Shown here: positions 27,187 to 34,526 of the stretch, piece after piece
Position numbering within the stretch: position 1 is the stretch's first letter
Layout of the letters: every line of letters begins with the position of its first letter
NCBI RefSeq assembly: GCF_947500325.1
Contig: NZ_CANMRQ010000016.1
Coordinates: 1-64,000 of the forward strand
Reading direction: 5' to 3'
DNA: 64,000 nt
Source of the DNA: an uncultured Lacinutrix sp.
GTDB taxonomy: Bacteria > Bacteroidota > Bacteroidia > Flavobacteriales > Flavobacteriaceae
The notes under the pieces: model-generated
What the model saw: the letters and a program-made list of their open reading frames with translations, nothing else
Database searches by the model: none
What the model was told of the DNA's origin: nothing
Program-made: the position numbers and the translations under genes

Positions 27187-29103
27187 ATGAAAAAATTACT
27201 CAATTCTAAAAAAAATTACTTTATTCTTTTTGTCGCTTTAATGTTGTTAACTTCATTTAACAATAAATCATTTGCGCAAAATAAATCAAAAACTATTGAT
27301 CCAGCCGATGGCATAGAGGTATCAGAAACACTATTTAAAAAAATACAATCCTGGCAAGCTCTTGGAGAAAACCAAACAATACCATTAGATCAATATTTGT
27401 CTCAATCTGGCAATGTAGAAAAAGGTATGGAACCAAAAATATCTAAACTTATTAGTGAATTAAGAGGGAATACTAATAGTGCAGCTAGAGGGACAGAATG
27501 TAATTGTACTGTATTAACTGTAAACTCAACTTATGATGTTGCTCCAAGCTACTCAGACTTGTCACATCCAGGTGCTGACACGCAGCCTGGGCTTACAACT
27601 TGGTATAAAGAACAAATTTATGGAACCGCTACACGTCAACATTTAAAATTAAATTCACCTACAAAAAATAATGAATATGAATATGAGAAGTCAATTACAG
27701 GAGATGAAGTGTCTTCTAATAGTTATTCTCGCTTATCATTTAACTATATCTGTACAAACGGTTCATTATTACCAGAAGATTGCGGCTGTTCAAAAAACAT
27801 GTATTTAAGAGCTTCTTATTATAATAAATCTAGTGTGAGTACATCTGCAACTGGAGGTTGGGGAACGCATTCATGTTTTGCAGCAGTAGAGGATGATGTT
27901 GTACTGTTTTCTATAGATCAATATGGGACAGATACAGATGTTACCGTATTAAAAGGAGGTCAATATCAATTATCTAGAGCTCAAGACGATACTTGGAATC
28001 CGGAGTTCTGGATGAATATTGTAGACTTAGCATCAGCTGTTGCTGGAGTTGTAGAAGATTTCGACGCCGGAATAGATTGGAGTGATACCATTGCAGATGT
28101 TGGTGGACAGATAGTAACTGTTTTCGATACGCCTGTAGATATTCATTTTCAAGAAGAGGAAGATGGTGAAGAACCTGGTAATTATACTATGAGTTATGAT
28201 GGTGGCGTAACATTGCACCCAAATCATATTCTATCTGTTATTATGATTTCTAAAGGATATATTTATGGTAAAGGAAAAGGTAAATTTGTTAGTGAGTCAT
28301 GGCATAAAAGCGATTATTTTATTTCTGCTGTATTACCTTTGGATAACTCTACACCAGAATGTTGTATGGAGAATTATGGGAAATGGGTTTCAGGATCTAT
28401 GGGAGCTCAAGGATATACTGGTCTAAAAAATTCAATAGCTTCTCATGTAGGTTTATGGACGCCGTGGGATAATCTTTCAGACCCAGATGGAGATGGTAAT
28501 GTTAATATAACAAACCATATTGGTTATGCTTATAGATCAGGTGATTGTGAAAGTTGTGGTCAAGATCCAATCACTGGATTAGGTATTAGCGCTAGTGGTA
28601 TTAATATTGGTTCTGGTACTAGGCCAGTGCATTTTTCATGGGATGGACAGGCTTTAGTTGATAATTATATCATTAAAATATATAATTCTGATGGGGTTCT
28701 TATACATACTTTAAACACAAACGATACGACTATTATCGTTTCTTTAGTTCCGGGAGACTACAGTTTTACAGTACAAGGTTTATGCGAAAATGGAGAGTCT
28801 TCTGTATCTAGTTCTTATGGCTTTATTGTTAATTCTCTTTATGCAGATGCAGACACTAATAATCCTTTTGAAGTAGTATTGCATCCAAATCCTGCTCATG
28901 ATGATTTTACAATAGCTTTAAACAGAAGAGATTTTAGATCGTTTACAGTACAAATAACAAATAGTCAAGGTCAAACTTTTCATGAGGCCTCGTTAAATAC
29001 TAATACTCATACGGTGAATATTTCTAGATGGCCATTAGGACTTTATTTTTGTAAAGTTACAGTAGATAATCAAGTACAAATAAAAAAGTTAATTAAACAA
29101 TAA
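27187..29103 (+). CDS. Secreted protein with type IX secretion C-terminal sorting domain
   Basis: A 638-residue protein: signal peptide (about 1-31), an unrecognised cysteine-containing N-terminal and central region (CNCTV, CGCSKN, CCMENYG), a fibronectin-III-like domain (about 480-550), and a Por-type sorting domain (about 563-638: FEVVLHPNPAHDDFTIAL, ending VQIKKLIKQ). Such proteins are exported by the T9SS and fixed to or released from the cell surface. Its function is unknown. Promoter P2 places it in the same regulon as the two proteases, making it a possible substrate or effector. A terminator follows. Confidence 0.85.
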   Translation: MKKLLNSKKNYFILFVALMLLTSFNNKSFAQNKSKTIDPADGIEVSETLFKKIQSWQALGENQTIPLDQYLSQSGNVEKGMEPKISKLISELRGNTNSAARGTECNCTVLTVNSTYDVAPSYSDLSHPGADTQPGLTTWYKEQIYGTATRQHLKLNSPTKNNEYEYEKSITGDEVSSNSYSRLSFNYICTNGSLLPEDCGCSKNMYLRASYYNKSSVSTSATGGWGTHSCFAAVEDDVVLFSIDQYGTDTDVTVLKGGQYQLSRAQDDTWNPEFWMNIVDLASAVAGVVEDFDAGIDWSDTIADVGGQIVTVFDTPVDIHFQEEEDGEEPGNYTMSYDGGVTLHPNHILSVIMISKGYIYGKGKGKFVSESWHKSDYFISAVLPLDNSTPECCMENYGKWVSGSMGAQGYTGLKNSIASHVGLWTPWDNLSDPDGDGNVNITNHIGYAYRSGDCESCGQDPITGLGISASGINIGSGTRPVHFSWDGQALVDNYIIKIYNSDGVLIHTLNTNDTTIIVSLVPGDYSFTVQGLCENGESSVSSSYGFIVNSLYADADTNNPFEVVLHPNPAHDDFTIALNRRDFRSFTVQITNSQGQTFHEASLNTNTHTVNISRWPLGLYFCKVTVDNQVQIKKLIKQ

Positions 29104-29124
29104 ATAAAATATAGTTTAAATAAG

Positions 29125-29152
29125 AAAGACTGCTTAAAGAGCAGTCTTTTTT
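29125..29152 (+). terminator. Terminator after the T9SS protein gene
   Basis: AAAGACTGCT pairs with AGCAGTCTTT around a 5-nt loop, followed by T. It lies 22 bases after the stop and ends the P2 unit. Confidence 0.85.
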
Positions 29153-29213
29153 GTTTAAAAACAGATGGTGTTATATATATAAAGATAAATAGTAATATTT
29201 TTTTAAAATTTAT

Positions 29214-29241
29214 GGGTAATGAATTTTTAGTTTTAATACTA
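29214..29241 (+). promoter_or_regulatory. Putative ECF promoter P3 (small secreted protein gene)
   Basis: GGGTAATG at 29214-29221, 13 bases, AATACTA at 29235-29241. It is followed by an unusually long leader of about 270 bases before the start at 29515. Confidence 0.65.
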
Positions 29242-29514
29242 ATAGATATAAACAATAAAAAAACATCAAAAAATCAATTAGAAACGACGGTTAGAAAAAA
29301 AGAGAAAGCCTCTACTAGGTAGAAGCTCTCGCAGTTTGTGAAAACGAAATAAACATGGTGAAATGCTTAAATCATCTTAAAGGCTAAGATACAAAATTTT
29401 AAATTTAAGATATAAGTAGTGTTTATTTTAAGAGTGTGATGCTTAATACACTTAAAATAAGACGCGGTTACCGAAAAGCGAATGAGTAGGTATTTATTAT
29501 TAAAATTTAAAATT
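29242..29514 (+). other. Long structured 5' leader
   Basis: About 270 bases without an ORF between promoter P3 and the gene at 29515. Two hairpins are visible: TCTAC/GTAGA nested in GAGA/TCTC (29301-29332), and a long stem of TTATTTTAAG...TGT with ACACTTAAAATAA (29423-29460, two-base bulge). It may be a regulatory leader or a small RNA; it matches no riboswitch I know. Confidence 0.45.
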
Positions 29515-30135
29515 ATGAGTTTAATAAAGAATTTAAAAAAAGTAAGTTTATTATTAATGTTATTCACAATGTTTACTACAAATGCAATGGCTAGTAGTAA
29601 AGTAAGTGATAAACCGATGGCTATTGAAATTGAACATTTAAATGCAGAGTTTGATAGTACAGATTATATTTTAGAGCATACATGTTCTGTTTTTTGTAAG
29701 GATGAACATTATGGACCTGGTTGGGATAAATTTAAAAAAGCTGTTAAAGATTTTTGGGAAGGCTTTTTGGATGGATTGGAAGACGGATTAGGTGGACAAA
29801 TGAATAATAATGGTGGAAACATTACTAATCAAGATATGAATTATATAAAAAACTTTGCGACTAATTCAGTTGGTAATAAAGAAAACGCTATGGAAATGGT
29901 TTATCAAATGAATAAATTAATATTAGACACATCATCTAATGTTATTACTAAGCAGCAGTTGTTGAGAGTTTTTAAAAATGACGCACGAATATTAAGTATT
30001 GCTTTAGGAAATAATGATAGTATTTACCCTTTAGACAAAGGAGATGAAAGTCCGCAAATGAGAATAAACTGGAATAAGGTGGGGAGAATAGTAGGCCTTA
30101 TACTTGGGAAAATAATTTCATCGAACATACCATAA
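29515..30135 (+). CDS. Unknown small secreted protein of the ECF cluster
   Basis: A 206-residue protein (ATG at 29515, MSLIKNLKKVSLLLM; the longer frame adds an unlikely N-terminus). A signal peptide ends near residue 27 (TTNAMA). Two close cysteines (HTCSVFCKDEHYGPG) precede an aromatic-glycine helix (FWEGFLDGLEDGLGGQ), a helical middle, and a C-terminal basic hydrophobic helix (WNKVGRIVGLILGKII). The last segment could insert in membranes. I do not recognise the family. It follows promoter P3 and the long leader, and ends in a strong terminator. Confidence 0.7.
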   Translation: MSLIKNLKKVSLLLMLFTMFTTNAMASSKVSDKPMAIEIEHLNAEFDSTDYILEHTCSVFCKDEHYGPGWDKFKKAVKDFWEGFLDGLEDGLGGQMNNNGGNITNQDMNYIKNFATNSVGNKENAMEMVYQMNKLILDTSSNVITKQQLLRVFKNDARILSIALGNNDSIYPLDKGDESPQMRINWNKVGRIVGLILGKIISSNIP

Positions 30136-30143
30136 TTATAAAT

Positions 30144-30188
30144 TGGTTAAGATTAGAGGTGTAATTACCTCTAATCTTAACCATTTTT
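30144..30188 (+). terminator. Strong terminator after the small secreted protein gene
   Basis: A 17-bp perfect stem (30144-30160 with 30167-30183) and 6-nt loop followed by T. It ends the P3 unit and isolates it from the next gene pair. Confidence 0.9.
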
Positions 30189-30214
30189 TACATTAATCTA
30201 AAACCTTAATTAAA

Positions 30215-30658
30215 ATGAAAATAATAAATTTTTTATTTCTATTCTATTCATTTTTTGCTTTCTCCCAAGGAGAAAAACTCACAGACAGTATTTCAGTTGT
30301 GACCTCTTTTAATGGTAGGCACTGTGATGGTAAACATGGTTTGTGTGATATAACTATTTCAGAGGAAGGGAAAAAAGAATCAGGAAATGCTTCATTATAT
30401 AATAATAATGGGAAATTAAAGCTAGTAATTCATAGAAATAAGTTATCAAATACTGAAGAATATAAAGTGATGGGTAAGAGGATAAGCAAGTTTGTTCAGG
30501 AAAAGGAATCTATTTATACAATTGATTACGATTTTGAATTAGATAGTAATATCTCTAATCGCTTAAAATTAAAAAATAAAACATATACAATACTAAGAGG
30601 AAGATATCCATTAATAATTACTAATGATGCATTTATTATCACCTTTAAATTAGAATAA
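30215..30658 (+). CDS. Unknown small exported protein
   Basis: A 147-residue protein with a signal peptide (about 1-18, FFAFSQG) and a beta-strand-rich body (SISVVTSFNGRHCDGKHGLCDITISEEG, cited in part, with two cysteines likely forming a disulfide). I do not recognise it. It is the first gene of a two-gene unit; only 2 bases separate its stop from the next start. No GGGTAATG promoter precedes it, so it may not belong to the ECF regulon. Confidence 0.65.
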   Translation: MKIINFLFLFYSFFAFSQGEKLTDSISVVTSFNGRHCDGKHGLCDITISEEGKKESGNASLYNNNGKLKLVIHRNKLSNTEEYKVMGKRISKFVQEKESIYTIDYDFELDSNISNRLKLKNKTYTILRGRYPLIITNDAFIITFKLE

Positions 30659-30660
30659 CT

Positions 30661-31815
30661 ATGGAACAAATTATAAAATATATAACAGTCTTAATTCTAT
30701 TTTTCGTTAGCAATTATAACTATGCAAATACTACTAATGATATTAATGTAATAATAAATGAATTAACAATAGAAACAAAAACAATTGTTGATTTATATAC
30801 TAAAGCTAATTTGAGTTTATATAAAGAATTAAATATTGTTAAAAAAGAATTATCAAAACCATTAAAAACTGAAGACCTAGTATCTTTTCTTATAAAAAAG
30901 GATGAAATAGAAGAACGTATTAAAGATAATATGTTATCTCAGGCTTCAGATGTAAGTAAGGTTCGTTATTTAAAAGGTTTAGAAATTATAAGAATATTAT
31001 ATGAAAAAGTATTGTCTTTAGATCATCATTTTGCTTCAGTAGCTACATTTAATGAGATTAACAATCTAAGCAATCCTAATCATTATCCTGAATTTCTTAA
31101 AATGAAGGATATAATCAATGATAAAAAAGATAGAAAAAAAGGATTTAATCTTTCAGGAATTTTAGGGGACAATATTTATACATCTGTATTATATTCTTTT
31201 GTGTCTTTATTTAATAATGAGAATGCTAGTAAGAAAGAGAAAGAGATGAATTTAAAAGAGGTAGAATGTATCTTGGATTTTACTTTAAGAATGCATAACG
31301 AATTAAATACTATTTATTTTGAAACAGCTTTTTTAAGAAAAAGTAACGACAATATTATGATTGAATTAGAGCAATTATTTGTTGATTTTACAAAGCCTAT
31401 ACAATATAAGGTGGCTTTAAAAGAGTGTAGAAATAGTGATGACTGGGATGCGGTAAGGCAAAACTTATCTAATTACTTAAAAGAGTTAGATAAGATAATA
31501 AATGATAATTCTCAACGCTTTAAAGCTCATAAAATGCAAGTTAATTTAGCATTTCCTATAGATAGATTAGTACAATATATAGCACAGTATAATTCACACA
31601 TTGATCAAGGGGCTAAGTTTTATGAAAAATTTGGAATTATGTTAGATAGCTATGAAAATGAACAGCAGTGCTCTTCAAAAATACCAATTGAATACAATAA
31701 GTTAAAAACGAATATAAAAACCAGTATTGAAAAATTTAATACAGCATATAAACCAGTAGAAATTAATGGCAGTAAAATGAAACAAGTACTTTATGGTATG
31801 AATGAATATGATTGA
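30661..31815 (+). CDS. Unknown helical exported protein
   Basis: A 384-residue protein with an N-terminal signal (about 1-22, SNYNYANTT) and an almost wholly helical, coiled-coil-prone body with many Lys, Glu, Asn and Leu. No catalytic motif or known domain is visible. It is coupled to the small exported protein upstream and ends 6 bases before the stop of the opposite gene. Its role is unknown. Confidence 0.65.
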   Translation: MEQIIKYITVLILFFVSNYNYANTTNDINVIINELTIETKTIVDLYTKANLSLYKELNIVKKELSKPLKTEDLVSFLIKKDEIEERIKDNMLSQASDVSKVRYLKGLEIIRILYEKVLSLDHHFASVATFNEINNLSNPNHYPEFLKMKDIINDKKDRKKGFNLSGILGDNIYTSVLYSFVSLFNNENASKKEKEMNLKEVECILDFTLRMHNELNTIYFETAFLRKSNDNIMIELEQLFVDFTKPIQYKVALKECRNSDDWDAVRQNLSNYLKELDKIINDNSQRFKAHKMQVNLAFPIDRLVQYIAQYNSHIDQGAKFYEKFGIMLDSYENEQQCSSKIPIEYNKLKTNIKTSIEKFNTAYKPVEINGSKMKQVLYGMNEYD

Positions 31816-31821
31816 TTAAGA

Positions 31822-32451
31822 CTAACTATTTTTATGTTTATTAATTTCGTCTTGCAATTGTCTACGTACTTTCTGTTCGCGTTCTAAGGCTACACGTCTG
31901 TGTTCTTCAAATTCATTTTCTGTCTCAGCTAAAGCTAGTTTGGCTTGTTTGGTTACAGAGTTACTATTTTTAAAACGATACATAAAAAATAAGGCTATAG
32001 CCAGTAAACCACCAATAATACTCCACATCAAACCATTATAACCACCTTTACTCATTTGGATGCCAAATAAAGCCATACTATCTTTTTCAGTATTAGTTTT
32101 ATCTAGTGTACCTTGAGTTGTTGTTAAGCTAGTTTTTAATTTAGATATTTCTTGCTCTTGTTGTGTAACTACAGCTTTAGTTTCATTAAGTGTTTTGCGT
32201 ACAGCTTTTAAAGAGTCTAAAGTATTACCCCTAAGTTTGGCTATCCAATTAATTCTAACGACTTCATAGTTTTGTCCGCGTTCATCTCTCCAATTTGTAG
32301 ATTTTTTTGTAATATATTCAAATTGACTACTTATAGAACCGCTATCTAATGAGAGTTTGTCTTCTACTTCTGTTTTAGTGTTTGTTTGCGCTTGTAATTC
32401 AAACGAGAAAATGGTTAATAATAAAAGTAGAGTAGCTTTAGTAATTTTCAT
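31822..32451 (-). CDS. Signal peptide - coiled coil - membrane protein of unknown function
   Basis: A 209-residue protein: signal peptide (1-21, ELQAQ), a conserved-looking WRDERGQNYEVVRINWIAKLRG segment near 55, a coiled coil (about 78-125), one transmembrane helix (about 140-160) and a second charged coiled coil to the C-terminus. Homologues in flavobacteria are sometimes labelled tRNA methyltransferase, which this sequence does not support. It may be an envelope scaffold. It is monocistronic. Confidence 0.6.
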   Translation of the reverse strand: MKITKATLLLLLTIFSFELQAQTNTKTEVEDKLSLDSGSISSQFEYITKKSTNWRDERGQNYEVVRINWIAKLRGNTLDSLKAVRKTLNETKAVVTQQEQEISKLKTSLTTTQGTLDKTNTEKDSMALFGIQMSKGGYNGLMWSIIGGLLAIALFFMYRFKNSNSVTKQAKLALAETENEFEEHRRVALEREQKVRRQLQDEINKHKNS

Positions 32452-32523
32452 TTTTAAAAAATGGTTTGGTAAGTTAATTGCGAAAGTAAAAAATAATGTT
32501 CAGTTTAAGTAATTATATATAAT

Positions 32524-32550
32524 AAAAGCCTCACGTATTGTAAGGCTTTT
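32524..32550 (-). terminator. Terminator of GAPDH gene
   Basis: On the minus strand AAAAGCCT pairs with AGGCTTTT across an 11-nt loop, followed by a T-rich stretch, 32 bases after the GAPDH stop. Confidence 0.7.
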
Positions 32551-32582
32551 ATATATACGTAATGTATTATGTGTTTGGATTA

Positions 32583-34031
32583 CTAGTAATAAGTAAAACG
32601 TCTTACTTTAGCAATGTATTTAGCTAATCGTATTACTTGGTGACTATAACCATATTCATTGTCATACCATACATAAAGCACAGCATTTTTGCCATCTTTA
32701 CGTACTATAGTTGCTTTGCTATCATAAATAGAAGGCGCAGAACTACCAACAATGTCACTAGATACTAGCTCATCACTCATTTCATATTTAATTTGCTCTA
32801 CTAAATCTCCTTCTAAAGCGTATTTCTTTAATGTAGCGTTCATACTATCTACACTAGCTTCAGATTCTAATTCTAAATTTAAAATAGCTAAAGAACCATT
32901 TGGTACAGGAACACGAATAGCATTAGATGTTAATTTACCTTCAAAACTTGGTAAGGCTTTAGAAACGGCTTTTCCAGCTCCAGTTTCTGTAATAACCATG
33001 TTTAATGCTGCTGCACGACCGCGGCGGTATTTTTTATGGAAGTTATCTACTAAATTTTGATCGTTAGTATAAGCATGAATAGTTTCTAAATGACCACTTT
33101 TAACACCATAAGTGTCTTCTAAAGCTTTTAATACAGGAGTAATAGCATTTGTAGTACAAGACGCTGCAGAGAAAATATCTATTTCATCTGGATTGTTTTC
33201 TAAATGGTTTACACCATAAACAATATTAGGAATACCTTTTCCTGGAGCTGTTAATAAAACTTTATCTGCACCTTTAGACGATCTTAAACGTTCTAAAGCT
33301 TCTTTGTCTCTAAATGCTCCTGTATTGTCAATAATTAAAGCATCATTGATATCATATTTTGTATAATCTATATCTTCAGGTTGACTTGCAGAAATCATTC
33401 TAACAGTGGTGCCATTAATTAGCAATGCTTCATTTTCTATGTCTACACCAACAGTTCCAGAAAAATCACCATGTACAGAATCGTTACGTAATAAAGATGC
33501 TCTTTTTTCTAATACTACAGCATCATTTTTTCCACGTGTTACAATAGCACGTAAACGTAATTGACTTCCTTTACCTGTTCTTGTCATTAATTCACGAGCT
33601 ACTAAACGCCCAATACGACCAAAACCATATAAAACAACGTCTTTAGGTTTTATTTCTTCGGTAGCACTAGCACCTTTTAATTTACTAGCAACAAAAGCCA
33701 TAGCATTACTATGTTTTTGTTCTTCTAAATGATATTCGTAAGTTAATTTACCTATGTCTAATTTTGCAGGTGGAATATCTAACGTTTTAATGGCTTGAGC
33801 AATCTCTACAGAATCGAAAACAGAAATTGGTTTTTGTACAAACTCTCCAGCATATTCGTGAAGGTTTAAAATTTCACTAACATTTCTGTCTATTAATTGA
33901 TTTCTAAAAATCACAAGTTCAATAGATTTGTCGTACCAAAGGTCACTAACAATTTTAATGAATTCTACTGTAGCACGACGTCTGTCTGCTTGAAATGCTA
34001 ATTCGTTTTCGTAAGTTTCGTTAACTGGCAT
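32583..34031 (-). CDS. Glyceraldehyde-3-phosphate dehydrogenase with N-terminal extension
   Basis: A 482-residue protein made of an extra helical region (about 1-128) and a complete GAPDH (about 130-475). The NAD(P)-binding motif GFGRIGR is at 136-142 and the catalytic SAASCTTNAI has Cys292, with His and Arg motifs after it. It interconverts glyceraldehyde-3-phosphate and 1,3-bisphosphoglycerate. The extension is seen in a Bacteroidetes GAPDH type; its purpose is unknown. Whether it works in glycolysis or gluconeogenesis cannot be told here, though the nearby glyoxylate genes make the latter reasonable. Confidence 0.93.
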   Translation of the reverse strand: MPVNETYENELAFQADRRRATVEFIKIVSDLWYDKSIELVIFRNQLIDRNVSEILNLHEYAGEFVQKPISVFDSVEIAQAIKTLDIPPAKLDIGKLTYEYHLEEQKHSNAMAFVASKLKGASATEEIKPKDVVLYGFGRIGRLVARELMTRTGKGSQLRLRAIVTRGKNDAVVLEKRASLLRNDSVHGDFSGTVGVDIENEALLINGTTVRMISASQPEDIDYTKYDINDALIIDNTGAFRDKEALERLRSSKGADKVLLTAPGKGIPNIVYGVNHLENNPDEIDIFSAASCTTNAITPVLKALEDTYGVKSGHLETIHAYTNDQNLVDNFHKKYRRGRAAALNMVITETGAGKAVSKALPSFEGKLTSNAIRVPVPNGSLAILNLELESEASVDSMNATLKKYALEGDLVEQIKYEMSDELVSSDIVGSSAPSIYDSKATIVRKDGKNAVLYVWYDNEYGYSHQVIRLAKYIAKVRRFTYY

Positions 34032-34149
34032 TTAATTAAGTATTTAGTGTGTTGTTAAATTATTATAACAATACAATTTAGTATCGTTAAATTTTTTGCA
34101 AAAGTAATTATTTCAAACGTTTTCGTGAAAGAATTTTTACTAAAAAGAG

Positions 34150-34181
34150 AAAAGCACCTTAGATTGCTCTAAAATGCTTTT
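34150..34181 (-). terminator. Terminator of small exported protein gene
   Basis: On the minus strand AAAAGCATTTTAGA pairs with TCTAAGGTGCTTTT (two G-U pairs), with a 4-nt loop and trailing T. It lies 24 bases after the stop at 34205. Confidence 0.75.
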
Positions 34182-34204
34182 TAGTAATGTTAATTAAAAA
34201 GAAC

Positions 34205-34480
34205 TTAAGCTTCTTGAAAACCTTGATTTCCAGAGCAATCTGTGTAAGTAATACTGGCACCATAGCCTTGATTTATGGCGTTCATTGCAAAATTATTAGC
34301 ATTTTGCATAGAATTAAATCCATAGCTATAATTATGTTTAGTTCCATCAGCCTCAATTACAGTAAATTCAACATGATAAGGCTCACATTTTAAAATGTTA
34401 TAATCAATAGTTTTGTTTTCTATACTATTATAGTTTGAGAAGCTAAATAATAAAGATGTAAATAGAATTAAAATTTTCAT
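34205..34480 (-). CDS. Small exported protein of unknown function
   Basis: A 91-residue protein with a signal peptide (about 1-15) and a short mature domain with two cysteines (KCEPYHVEF near 31, YTDCSGNQG near 81), probably disulfide-bonded. The pattern VEFTVIEADGTKHNYSYGF suggests beta strands. I do not recognise the family. It has its own terminator and lies downstream of the Deg protease gene on the same strand. Confidence 0.6.
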   Translation of the reverse strand: MKILILFTSLLFSFSNYNSIENKTIDYNILKCEPYHVEFTVIEADGTKHNYSYGFNSMQNANNFAMNAINQGYGASITYTDCSGNQGFQEA

Positions 34481-34526
34481 TTGTATAAATTTGATTGTTA
34501 TTATGTGGTATACACGTATAATGAAA

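Noticed and set aside
28480-28520. Dockerin or EF-hand domain in the T9SS protein (DPDGDGNVNITN)
   Set aside because: Only one calcium-loop-like segment is present, without the paired repeat or helices of a dockerin.
20990-30188. Anti-phage defence or gasdermin system built on CHAT and subtilase proteases
   Set aside because: Both proteases carry export signals and the CHAT protein ends in a membrane anchor, whereas such defence proteases act in the cytosol. No gasdermin-like small protein, nuclease or CRISPR component is present.
31822-32451. tRNA (guanine-N1)-methyltransferase
   Set aside because: The sequence has a signal peptide, coiled coils and a membrane helix, with no SAM-binding or SPOUT motif. 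The real trmD is at 11643-12320.
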